Below are positions 1 to 9,434 of a stretch of DNA of 64,000 bases, in pieces. The DNA is from Adiantum capillus-veneris (taxonomy: Eukaryota; Streptophyta; Polypodiopsida; Polypodiales; Pteridaceae): positions 77,128,669 through 77,192,668 of the forward strand of contig CM043958.1 in assembly GCA_014529385.2 (NCBI GenBank), in the 5' to 3' direction. Position numbers and translations under genes: made by a program. Under the pieces are notes generated by a model. That model saw nothing but the letters and a program-made list of their open reading frames with translations, was not told the DNA's origin and searched no databases. Numbering within the stretch: position 1 is the stretch's first letter; every line of letters starts with the position of its first letter.

Positions 1-19
1 AGCCGCTATACCCCCTCCC

Positions 20-21
<2 letters not shown>

Positions 22-65
<44 letters not shown>
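22..65. repeat. (CT)n microsatellite
   Basis: About 22 uninterrupted CT units. No gene context. Confidence 0.95.
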
Positions 66-68
<3 letters not shown>

Positions 69-430
69 TGATCTCATTCCCTTTCCTTTTCATCATTACT
101 CCCAAGCATCCATCTCTCTTGGATGAAAACTTTGTTATGGTGGTGTGTTGTTTGCGTCCTAGCCGCTGAAGCTAGGTGGTGCCCCCTTTTTGCTTTACCA
201 TGACAGGCTCGAGGCGCGCCATTCGGTCCCCGGTGTTTTAGAGGCCGTTGGGGTTCGGGGTTATCTTTGCTCCCGTCAGTGTGTAGAGGCTAAGTGGGTC
301 ATGCCTGTATGAAAAAATGTGCAAAAAATGCTTCAAATGTGACAATTTATCTTTGGCACGCCTAAGATAAATTTTGTATATTATTGCTACTTTTTCCCCT
401 AACTTGCCCTATATAGCTTCTACTACGTTA

Positions 431-640
431 GTTAAGGTGGATCTTGGCCCTGGTTCTCTATCTTGCACATGGTATTGATCCAGGTGAAGTTGATTGTTGA
501 GTTTGATTCGAGGATTCTAGCTTGTGGTTAAGTTAAGGTGGATCTTGGCCCTGGTTCTGCCCTGGTTCTCTATCTTGCACATGGTATTGATCCAAGTGAA
601 GTTGATTGTTGAGTTTGATTCGAGGATTCTATCTTGTGGT
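431..640. repeat. Tandem duplication of about 100 bp
   Basis: A unit starting GTTAAGGTGGATCTTGG at 431 is repeated from 532 with few differences. The second copy also carries a short internal duplication of CCCTGGTTCT. Confidence 0.9.
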
Positions 641-1817
641 TGTGGGCCCACTGGAGGTTAATAAGAGTTAGATATAGTGTGTAGAGTGCCCCCCTTGACT
701 TTGAGGTCAAATGGATCAATATTTTGCATGAAAGTGCAAAATGTCACTTTGCGGTGGAGATATGGTCAGTTTGCCATAACATGATGAGGTGGACTCTACT
801 GCACCCCATAACCTCTACAAACCTTTTGCATGATGATATCTACTAGTGGGTCAAAACTGGTGTCCAAATGGGCCTTCTATCTTCAGTGCGCCAAAGATAA
901 TAGGTCAAGATTTTGATCTGCTTTTGTACTTTGAAGCCCACTCTTATATTTACCTACTTGAGATGAGTCCATGGTTCAAGTTTGTTGTGATTTGGATGCC
1001 CGATGTGATCGGTATAAACGTTGTTGTTCCCAAAAATACCAAGATTGCCATGTGTTGTCGTCCCCTACGACCTTGATGGTGGATAAAGTGGTAATCAAAA
1101 TGCTTCTTGCTATAGTTAGGAACTTACCCCTTATACTTGGAGCAAGTAAGGACCAACATATCGTGTGTAGAAGCTCGCAAAAGAGCGTCGAAATCACTAG
1201 CTTGAGATCTCCACGAAGGACTAGAATGCAAATGAGATTAGCAATGGCCTAAAGGACTATACATACTTGGACTTTTTTCACACCCACCATCCTGTACCTA
1301 CCTATTGAGGCGAGTAGCCCTCACAATGTAACCTCGGATCAATTTTTTTTGAAAATTGACACCTGAGGATCTTTTTGCGAAAAGTTGTCCAAAGTGGTTA
1401 GTGAGTCAGAGTGGCCGTCGAACAATTTGATTGGAGTTGCCTCAAAATCTTTTTGACTGTTCCATTGAGCTTCAAGATTTGACATTTCAATTCGGATTCC
1501 AATTTTGGCATTCTTGCTTATTTATTTATTTATTTTGGACTTTTATTAGCTTTTATTAACAAAATTGAAAGAAACTACCCAAAGCATACTCAAGAAAATT
1601 CCATTCCACGCTTAAAAATACAAAAACACATTGAATTGTAATACTTGGCCATATTTTGTAGATTGCTCCCTTTTAAATCAGTTTTTTGGTCATAAAACAT
1701 GTAAAAAGAGTAAAAATTGTGATATTTTTGGTTTTTTGACAGTATTTACACTATCTACATGCACAGTTAGGGATTACCATATTACATATCCCTATTTCGA
1801 TTTCTTTTAAGGGCATC

Positions 1818-2192
1818 TTACTCTTTAATCATGAGAATTAGCATGTTAACATTCAAACACTTCAAAACCTTGCTCTTATTTAAGTCTATTTTTAGGTATC
1901 CGGGTCCGCATTGAGAATGCCTCCCCCCCTCCTTGATTAAGTACTTCAAGATGACATAGTATAGCTCTCGGGTGTGCAATGCATGGGCGAAAAAATCGTG
2001 TCTAAGCATGGTCGTAGTTGCCCCTATCATGCTAACTAATGTCAATGCATTTGAAAATACTATGCAGTGCAAGAGGTGGGTCTTGAGTAGTGTACTCAAG
2101 GGTTGCCAATGACAAAGCATCCTTTTGACTAACTCTCTTAAAGAGAAGAACTTGTAGTAGTTACGCTCATTCTTTGATAGTGCTATGTGCAC
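1818..2192 (-). pseudogene. Tail region downstream of integrase (gypsy-old), decayed
   Basis: An open frame of 124 codons whose middle (around RHDFFAHALHTREL) resembles gypsy-young near 22545-22600 (RHDWLTHAHSRPGVRHL). It is the continuation of the post-integrase region in the same order as in the other copy. No known domain is recognised. The shared order in two copies suggests it was once coding or at least a conserved part of the element. Confidence 0.4.
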
Positions 2193-2217
2193 TTGTCTCA
2201 GCCATTGTGCTTGAAGT

Positions 2218-2625
2218 CGTTGGCATTGTTGTTATTGGTGAAGTCTTTGGTACCCATCGATATGTAACTTCCCTTGGCTGTGCCTTGGATTGTCATTTGC
2301 AAACAGCTGGTGTCTTGGGCTTATCTTTAGATGCCTTCTTAGGTTTCTATATCCATTTTGTCGTTTGTGATTGTGGTTTTCGTTGTCGAGGTTGGTAGGA
2401 TGGTGCAATAGTAGGCTTCTTCTTAGTGTACAACAGTTTTTTAGGCACCCAAATTTGTTTAGGGTTGGGTTTTGGGTACCCAAAATTCCATGGTTCCTTG
2501 CATATCTGGTTTGTGCAGATAAATTTGGTGTTGCGCAATGGTGGGCATTGGCCTGAAGCTTTAGTTGTTATTTGGTGCCATCGAAGATTGGAGAGTGGCT
2601 TTCCACTCTTCTCGACCATAAGCAA
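2218..2625 (-). pseudogene. IWVPK-motif basic region (gypsy-old)
   Basis: A Lys/Pro/Gln-rich reading frame with the motif QIWVPKK, directly downstream of the second protease-like domain. The homologous region of gypsy-young (22015-22458) carries IWVPK twice. The function is unknown; the basic, low-complexity composition would fit nucleic-acid binding, but that is a guess. The frame is partly disrupted, as elsewhere in this copy. Confidence 0.5.
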
Positions 2626-2659
2626 ACGGTACTCTTAGTTGTCCACCCTTGAGTATTAA

Positions 2660-3004
2660 TTATAGAAACTTGTTATCCCAATCTTGGACAACTTCGCAGG
2701 TGCACATCCAAGGAACTCCTAGCACAATATCTTCATTCATACGCTTGTCTAGAATATCTATAAAAGTATATGGGTGGACAAATCCATGGACAAAAATGTT
2801 AAGATTGACCAGACCTAATGTTGGTGTTAGCTTTTTATGGCAGCCTTTGACTTGTGATTGGCAACGTTCCAGTGATTGGGTTGTTGCTTTTTTGTACGTT
2901 GTGTAGTTGATCGCATTGAACCATGCACCTGTATCAGCTAGTGCTTTGTCTTGAACCCATCCTTCAGGGTCAATGTTATGTGCATGTCCAATCCATTCTG
3001 ACAT
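2660..3004 (-). pseudogene. Second retropepsin-like domain, downstream of integrase (gypsy-old)
   Basis: A 114-codon frame that looks like a retroviral-type aspartic protease fold. It has ALADTGAWFN near residue 24 (the D-T-G-A catalytic signature) and DIVLGVPW near residue 91, followed by V-x-D-W-D, as in the flap-to-C-terminal hydrophobic-G motif of retropepsins. It lies after the integrase C-terminus and is separate from the usual protease upstream of RT (7084-7690). The gypsy-young homologue is at 21505-21993, where DTG has become DTE. The domain call is by motif only. In this old copy the DTG triad is intact even though the rest of pol is broken. Confidence 0.65.
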
Positions 3005-3245
3005 TCGTAGTCTGTCTATACCTCATCATTTACTAGGGGTTGAATCTGAAGGGTATTGAGGGGTAGATCTTGAGGGACAGATCGCATTGATGTCTTCCGC
3101 TTCAACACTCAAATGTGTGCTTCCTCTTGGGCTTCTTCAATCACTTGCTTCCTTTTAAGCGTATTTTTGTTTGTTGTATGCATTCTTTGCAAAAGTTTGT
3201 TAGTCAAAGAGGTAGATGGTATTTGTTATGTCAACAACCACTTAT

Positions 3246-4260
3246 CTAATTTTCCATGATTTCTCCATCTAATGTAGCTAGTTTCACATCACCACTTGGA
3301 GAAACATTCTCAATGACAAAAGGATCGTGTCCTTTTTTCTTGAATTTTGGTACGTGTTGTTTCAAGGAGTAAACTAGAATCAAATCCCCTTGTTTGAAAA
3401 CTTTTGTTCGCAAATGTGAGTCAACAAATTGTTTTTGTTTTTGTTTTTGTGCATATATATGGGCAATGACTGCCAATCTCTATTCATTTAGTCGTTCTAG
3501 GTTCTCGAGTCGCTCTGACAACTCATGTACTTTCCATTCCAGTTTGTACACAACTCTAAGTGTGGGCAATAAAAATACCATGGGCAGTACTGCATATAGT
3601 CCATAGACCATGTTAAAAGGAGTTGCATTCAAGGCTGTTTTGAATGAAACTTGATACACCCATAAGGTTGAATGAAGATGCATTTCCCAGCGAGTCCTTC
3701 TTGTACTAACAATCTTGGTTAGCACCGAGCGCAAGATCGTGTTTGTATGTTCGGTTTGACCATTAGCTTGAGGATGATAGGGTGCATATTTGTTATGGAT
3801 TACCATAAACTCATTCAACAAGTGTTCTATCACCTAATTGAAGAAATGCGATCTGCGATCACTTACAAGCTCAATAGGAAGTCCATATCTAGTCAATATG
3901 CATTTGTACAAGAATGCCGCTGTGATTCAAGCATTGTTCTTCCTAGTGGCTCTTGCCTCAGTCCATTTGGTTAAGTAGTCCATGGCTACAATAATATATT
4001 GCACCTCAGTTTTGTATGTTGGTTGTTGTATTGGACCAACAAAGTCTAATCCCCACTTAGCAAATGTGTGTGTCCCCATCATAGATTGCAATGGCATACT
4101 ATCAATTCTCGTTGGCATCTTTGCTCGCTGACATGAATCACATCGTCGAACCAATTCTTTGACATGAACAAACAGGATTGGCCACCAGATGCCTGCCATC
4201 AATATAGCCTTGGCTGTGGTTTCATGAGAGAAATGGATTGTTGCAAGACCCCTGTGTGCT
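3246..4260 (-). pseudogene. Integrase: HHCC module 2, catalytic core and C-terminal domain (gypsy-old)
   Basis: Reading leftward on the minus strand: an HHCC finger (AHRGLATIHF with H-x6-H, then RRCDSCQ with C-x2-C) around 4130-4255; the core start WGLDFVGPI near 4025-4050, whose Asp is the first catalytic residue; HPQANGQTEHTN around 3750-3780, with the catalytic Glu; and a C-terminal FKQGDLILVYS...FKKKGHDPFVIE segment at 3246-3476. The region is split over at least three frames (3927-4202, 3480-3833, 3246-3476), so frameshifts inactivate it. In an intact element it would insert the cDNA into chromosomes. It follows module 1 (4388-4831) and precedes the second protease-like domain. Confidence 0.85.
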
Positions 4261-4387
4261 TTCTCTAGGATAGGAAGATACTTCCTTCATTGGCACGCAA
4301 TCTATGCTGTTGGTCCTTTCCTTGTTGATAGAGCTGGTTTTGAATCATTGCATAATTGGCTCCTTCAGTCTCTATTTCTCTTAATCA

Positions 4388-4831
4388 TCATTTACTTATA
4401 TCTTTAGGGAATGTTGTGCTGGTCAGATATTCCACCAGATATCTACTCCATTGTGGTGTCACTAAAATTTGGAATAAGGTGGCATGGAGTATGTTGACTT
4501 TTTTCTTACATTGAGAACAACTATTCATGTAATTATGAAAGTATTTCTTCATGGTAGGCCAATAAACCCCTAGCCAAGTCATTCGTTGAATGATTTGTTC
4601 TTTTGCAAAATGGATTCCTAGCACTGTAGTATGAGCTTGACTTAAGTAGGTTTCTTGTTCCTTTGGGTTGATGCACAAAAGCAAAATTCCATTCTTATTT
4701 TTCCAATAGTCTTCCAACCAAAAATTGATATAGGGCAGGTCTATTGCTCTATCAACTGTGGTGTGATAGAAAGTGGTATTTTTGAATCTACTTGCACTAT
4801 GGTCATTAGTGATACAAGCTCTTCTGACCAT
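4388..4831 (-). pseudogene. RNase H-integrase linker with first HHCC zinc-finger module (gypsy-old)
   Basis: A 147-codon frame. It contains GILLLCINPKE, then AHTTVLGIHF (H67-x6-H74), GVYWPTM and C105-SQ-C108. This is a complete HHCC zinc finger of the kind that opens retroelement integrases. It is followed by about 40 residues (TLFQILVTPQWS...) and then by a second, clearly related finger at 4130-4255. The same two modules occur in gypsy-young (16678-16890 continuing at 20008, and 20161-20420). One finger is usual, so this is a duplicated module. All four metal ligands are still present in this copy. Confidence 0.75.
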
Positions 4832-4849
4832 CTAGGAATCATTTCCACA

Positions 4850-5235
4850 TAGAATAGATAAGCATCTGGTAAATCATGATCTACCCCTTTTGGTGCTTCC
4901 CTGAGGTCATCCTGGACAGATGATCCACTTTTTGGTGTGTGGTTCCCTGTTTTACTACCACTGAAATCAAACTCAAGTAGGATGATATACTATCTTATAA
5001 TTCTTTGTGTATTGCATGGCTTGTTTACCAAATAGAGCAAGGCTTGATGGTCTACAAAGAAGACAAACTTGTTAACTAACAAGTAGTGTCTGAATTTGTT
5101 GATCGCATACACCATTCCAAGACCTTCCCTTTTAGTGGTAATGTAATTCTTTTATGCTAGGTATAGATGTCTGCTAGCATATGACATAGGAAAATCCATA
5201 GTCCCTTCTCTTGGCTAAGCTAATAGGAAACCAAT
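4850..5235 (-). pseudogene. RNase H domain remnant (gypsy-old)
   Basis: Minus-strand translation in shifting frames gives SYASR-like sequence near 5185, then FVFFVDHQALLYLVNKP near 5035-5070, and DLPDAYLF.VEMIPRWSE near 4835-4880. All are collinear with the gypsy-young RNase H at 16178-16620. Stops and frameshifts are frequent. In an active element this domain degrades the RNA of the RNA:DNA hybrid. Confidence 0.75.
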
Positions 5236-6190
5236 AGAAAAATTTGAAGCATCCAGATGTACACGAAAAAGTTTGTTCTAGTATTGAGTCTTAAGTATTG
5301 GTGCTAATGTTAAAGCTAGTTTAAGCTTTTGGAATGACTCACATTAATGTGTCCATTCAAAGTGAGTGATAAGGATATAAATAGGTTTAGTTATGACTAC
5401 GTACATGTAGATGAATCTACGGTAATAGTCACAATGTCCCTAAATGCTTCAACTCCCTTAACGCTTGTTGGTCTAGTCATTTTAGCAATCACTATCACCT
5501 TCTCCATGTTTGTGAAATACCTTCTTTTGATACAATATGTCTGAGAATTTTGCCTTGTCTAACCATAAATACATATTTTTCAGGACTTAAAAAAATTTCT
5601 ATATAAACGGAATTTCTCAAAGACACACCGTAAATGTTCAAGATGACTCTCTCTTTGTAGAATGCACACAAAGACCATCCATGTAAACTTCCAAGAAATT
5701 CCACAAATATTCCTTAAAAGCATGGCTCATAGCTACTAAAATTTTGCTGGTGCATTGGTTAGACCAAAGGGCATGACCCTGTAAGCAAAAAAACCCCATT
5801 TTGTAGCAAGGGTCATTTTATGTTGATCTTTGAGATCTATGGCTAATTGGTTGTAACCAGAGAATCCATCCAAGAAACTATCAGCCTCTTTGAAAGAGGA
5901 TAATTATCTCATATGGATGGTTACTATATTCACCTCCTTGAGGTTTACACAATAGGTGATAACCAATCAATGTGCTCTATTTTGTAGATGAACTTAGCTT
6001 CCTGGAGCTTCTCAATATCTTCCTTGATCTTCTTAGTGAATGTCTCATTGTAGGTGTATGGTCATTGTCTACTCGGCTCAGTGTCATCTCTCATAGGGAT
6101 AGAATACTGACATATTTTAGGATCCACTCCCTTGAGATCTTTATAGGACTAGGCAAAACATCCCTATACTCCTTTAACGTTTGAATGATA
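5236..6190 (-). pseudogene. Reverse transcriptase remnant (gypsy-old)
   Basis: Conceptual minus-strand pieces in several frames: KIKEDIEKLQEAKFIY near 6000-6040, DGFSGYNQLAIDLKDQHKMT near 5810-5870, KWGFFAYRVMPFGLTNAP near 5750-5810, and EVYMDGLCVHSTKRE near 5650-5690, where the catalytic Y-x-D-D box reads YMDG. These are the standard order of gypsy RT motifs. Multiple stops and frame changes make it dead. Gypsy-young lacks this domain, so this is the only copy from which the family's RT can be judged. Confidence 0.8.
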
Positions 6191-6394
6191 ATTTATTCCT
6201 CTTCTTGCGATAGATCTTTAGCAACGTACACTGGTTTTGAATTTTCTCCTAACTCCACTAGGTCAATTCGTTTTGCGTTTTTAGGTCCCTCGTAGGATTT
6301 TCCTGGTTCTTTTGATTGTCACAAGGGTTTCTCTACAATAATTTGTTGATATTGCAAAGTGTATTTTTTGTAATGAGATGGAACACTGATTGCT

Positions 6395-6890
6395 CCTTGT
6401 TTATCTCTTTTTGATTCCATCTAAGTGGTCGATCGAGACTTCTTTCAATGTCTGTCTCAACTCCTTGTGTTTCGCTTTGTGCTTGGTTTTCTACATTGAA
6501 GGTTCTTTTTCTTTAGTTTTGTCACGTTTTCCCAGTTTTTGTTTTGTTTTCATGCGTCGATCCATGTTTTTTCTTGTTGAATATCGTCCTATTATTTTGT
6601 CCTTGATGCAATCCGATGCATCCACTTTCATCAAGAATTGAGTTTTGTTTTCCATTGTTGGTTTTGATGTTTTTATTTTCATGTTATTTTTTCGTTTTGT
6701 TTGATATCTTTGTTGATGTCTACGATACTGGTTTGAGAATTCAATGTTTTTTTCTTCACCTCCCCTGAGTAGAAGTTTTACTTTTTTAGAGTCCGATTCC
6801 TCCGTTGTGATTGTGTCTTCCTCCAAATCATCCGTGGCATCATAGTAGTGATCAAAGAAAATTTATCTCCTCAATCATTTCCATCTAGAT
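6395..6890 (-). pseudogene. Basic linker between protease and RT (gypsy-old)
   Basis: A Lys/Arg-rich frame (best at 6491-6826) with KLLLRGGEEKN, RRHQQRYQTKRK, TQFLMKVDASDCIKDKI and RYSTRKN. It is collinear with gypsy-young 15700-16040 (KLLMKGREEK, TQFLM, IDAHDCVKEKITGRYPS). No catalytic motif is seen. The extreme basicity might reflect nucleic-acid contact; that is inference. Confidence 0.6.
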
Positions 6891-7083
6891 AGGAACTATG
6901 CCATTCCCTTCCTCATCACAAAAGTATGTGGGTATGGATTTGTTAACACACACATCCATAGTGGCCAGAATCTTGAGTCCACTCAAAGGGTTCAAGAAGA
7001 TGTTCAAGAAATGGTATAGGTGTGTATTATACATCGTTTACTTCTGTGTCTAGTACTTAGTCTTCTCCTCGTAAACTGCCCAA

Positions 7084-7690
7084 TTAGGAAGCTCCACACA
7101 TCCAAATTGGATTGTCTTTTTGTATCCACGATGGCAATTTAGTTTCATTTGAGGTTTTTGAATTTAACTCTTGGATTGGTGTCCTCATGACATCCTTGTT
7201 GGAATGATCCCTTACATTTAACCGAGTAATTGATCCAACTTCTTTCAAATAGAGATAATCATTTTTCCAATCTTGGATCAATTATAATTGTCTCATGAAT
7301 GGTCTTCCTAGGATAATTTCGTAGTTGAGTTTCTTTCCAAAATCTACAATGGCAAAAGTGTGTTGGTAGTCAATTCCACGGTTTCTCAATGTGTCCATCT
7401 GCTAGTTGCAGTTTCATGTGTGTTTGTCCAATTGCTAGTTATCCCGGGCTTCCTAGATAGATTTCATTGCAATGGCTATGTATGCCCCATTGTCCAAAAC
7501 AACCATGGTTGTTACATCATTGTATTGTACTGGAAGGGTCATTTTTTCTTCATTCCCTTCACAGTGTCTCCTACTTTGTTCATGGACAAATATTTAACAA
7601 TTTTTACATGTAATTTTTCTTTGCTTTCCAATTCATCTAAGTTTTTTTGAGTTACTCCCGTTAAACCCATCTTTTCCCGTTAAACCCATC
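7084..7690 (-). pseudogene. Aspartic protease (upstream, conventional position) remnant (gypsy-old)
   Basis: Collinear with gypsy-young 14750-15350: MNKVG, a decayed active-site region (the GATAGTGGGGCA equivalent reads GACAATGGGGCA, so DSG became DNG), KLNYEIILGRPFMRQ near 7285-7330, then IQDWKNDYLYLKEVGSITRL at 7220-7281 and IWMCGAS at 7084. Several stops interrupt it. The frame stops being gypsy at 7690, where copia-A coding sequence begins. Confidence 0.75.
7656..7690. repeat. 16-bp duplication at the gypsy-old/copia-A deletion junction
   Basis: TCCCGTTAAACCCATC occurs at 7656-7671 and 7675-7690. Sequence to the left is gypsy-old protease and to the right the last codons of copia-A RNase H. 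The expected copia 3' LTR is absent, so this marks a deletion breakpoint with a local duplication, as is common in end-joining repair. Confidence 0.7.
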
Positions 7691-8504
7691 CACAAAGGGG
7701 AGTAAGCCCAAAGATTTGCGGAAAGCTTTGAGCTTCTCATGAGAATGTTGCCTTTGTGAAAAGATATGCAAGGTTGTTTTGTGTTGGCACATGAGCCAAG
7801 CTGATCTCTCGTGTTGAGAGACTCTCCCTGACATAGTGGTAATACCTCAATGTGCTTTGTGCAAGCATGAAAAACTGGGTTCCTCACAACTGCCAATGCG
7901 CTCTGACTGTCAGTGTAGATAGTGTTGGCAGTGTCCTGTCCAACACCCAAATCAGCCATAAGGCGTCTGAGCCATACACACTCAACCATAGCTGTGAAGA
8001 CTGCCCTGTACTCAGCCTCACATCTAGAAGTGGCTTCAGTAGGTTGCTTCTTGCTCAACCATGATATACATGAACTGCCAAGCATGAAACAAAAACCTCT
8101 TGTGGACATTCGCATGACAAAACAACCAGCCCAATCTGAGTCCGAAAAAGCATGTAAGTCTGGCGGCAATGATCCCCCCCTTGGGATAAAACAAGCCAAG
8201 ATGTAAAGTGCCACTAAGGTAGCGGAAAATCCTCTTGACAGCCTGCCAATGCTTAGACCCTTGGCTATGCATAAATCTGCTGACTTATAAGACTGCAAAC
8301 TGAATATCCGACCTCGTGTTGCATACATAAATGAGGCATCCAACAACAACTTGATAAAGAGTGACATCTGCAAGATTACCAGCATCACGAAGACTCAATT
8401 TCAAACCTGTTTCCATGGGAGTGGCAATAGGTTTGCAATCCTCAAGTCCAAACTTACATAGCAATGTCTGTATGTAACTTTTCTGACACAAGGCAATACC
8501 ACCA
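7691..8504 (-). pseudogene. copia-A RT C-terminus and RNase H (left fragment)
   Basis: Minus-strand Ty1/copia sequence over 90% like copia-D 56520-57320 by eye. It contains KSYIQTLLCKFGLEDCKP, GSKHWQAVKRIFRYLSGTLH, DLHAFSDSDWAGC, SWLSKKQPT, SRCEAEYRAV and IYTDSQSALAVVRNPVFHA, the RNase H acidic and C-terminal signatures. It spans three frames (8285-8491, 8036-8272, 7633-8388), so it is broken. It is cut at 8504 by insertion of gypsy-young and resumes at 28586 with the preceding part of RT. The copia 3' LTR is missing at the left end. Confidence 0.9.
8500..8504. repeat. Target-site duplication CACCA (left)
   Basis: CACCA immediately left of the LTR start TGTTAGC at 8505 and again immediately right of the second LTR at 28581-28585. 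Confidence 0.9.
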
Positions 8505-9414
8505 TGTTAGCAGCAAGCTAACTCGGATACCATTTTTTGGAGCTCTCATTGTAAAAACATTTATTATTTTGATGAATCAGGAATATTGTAACTCCTATTT
8601 TTTGGATAAACTTTGTAATTGATGAGCCGAGGCTACAAGCTTCCAAATTGTATCAACCTGTCTTTAGTTAGAGCTCCCAGATTATTAGTTTTGACCACCA
8701 AAAACCTTGGCTAAGGTATAAAAGCCAATTTTGTAAAGTTATTATTAAGTTTTGGATAATAAAATACATAGCGTGAGCTAACGGCGCTCACTTCTCTCCT
8801 TGTCGTGCTTCCTACTCCCTCCTCGATTGCCACATTGCAGTCGCGTCAGTTGCGTTGCAACCGTAGGTAAGAGATCTACACATTGACGTAAGCATTTCAC
8901 GATATTTCATAGCTTTTGACGCCACGGACCCACGGCCTAATTTCATCATAAGTAGAAATTTACACTTCAAAATCAAAAACTAAGTATAGGCGGGGTATTG
9001 GGGCATCATTGCTAAGCATTTAGATGCATTTTGGGTCGAAAATGACTAGGTCAAAAATTCATTGATGTTAATAATCGTGATTTTTGTACTTGACCTAAAG
9101 TGAGATTTGAGACCATAAGCATGTGTGCTTAGGTCTTATAAACATATCCTATAAGTTTCATAACGTTTGGATGTCATTTGATGCTGTAATGAATGTGATT
9201 TGTTTGCCGATGAGCGATTGGCTTTTGGTGATTTCAGTCACTTGAGTGTAGCTTGAGTTAGATGTGAGTTGTTTGTTGTTTTCCAAGAGATTGACAACCT
9301 CTTGTAGCCTCTATGCACTAGTCGAGTCAGCTTCGTCCCATGGATTGACAATTTATTCATGGTTCTCGCTACATCTGCAATAAGATAGGAGTGAGGTTAG
9401 ACACCCGTCCCACA
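8505..9414 (+). repeat. 5' LTR of gypsy-young
   Basis: 910 bp, TGTTAGCAGC...CCCGTCCCACA. It matches 27661-28580; the largest difference is a short insertion in the 3' LTR near 27820-27835. It is also related to the 936-bp minus-strand LTR at 31867-32802. Confidence 0.95.
8717..8763 (+). promoter_or_regulatory. LTR promoter (TATA box) and AATAAA signal
   Basis: TATAAAAG at 8717-8724 in the context CTTGGCTAAGGTATAAAAGCC, which is kept in the 3' LTR (27884) and, as TATATAAG, in the old LTR on the minus strand (32555-32562). AATAAA follows at 8758-8763. The conserved context across three LTRs supports a promoter. Confidence 0.65.
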
Positions 9415-9416
9415 TT

Positions 9417-9434
9417 TAACACCGCTGCTGGGGA
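9417..9434 (+). promoter_or_regulatory. Primer-binding site of gypsy-young
   Basis: TAACACCGCTGCTGGGGA two bases after the LTR. It is a degraded form of the TGGCGCCGTTGCCGGGGA type reported as tRNA-Asp-like for Athila elements; the differences are all C/T or G/A transitions. The same site in gypsy-old (minus strand, about 31848-31866) reads TTGGTGCCATTGTCGGGGA. Confidence 0.7.

Larger units (their letters stand above)
1..1817 (-). other. Non-coding stretch, probably 3' untranslated region of gypsy-old
   Basis: No convincing coding frame. On the minus strand about 1500-1770 resembles gypsy-young 22740-23000 (a GTGTAAATAG/TATCAAAAAA stretch, then T-rich sequence and a TTAATAAA-type segment), which is the non-coding DNA after the IWVPK region. 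I could not align 1-1400 by eye. Confidence 0.4.

Noticed and set aside
22-65. CRISPR array or regulatory repeat
   Set aside because: A plain dinucleotide repeat with no spacers; no array-like structure was seen anywhere in the window.
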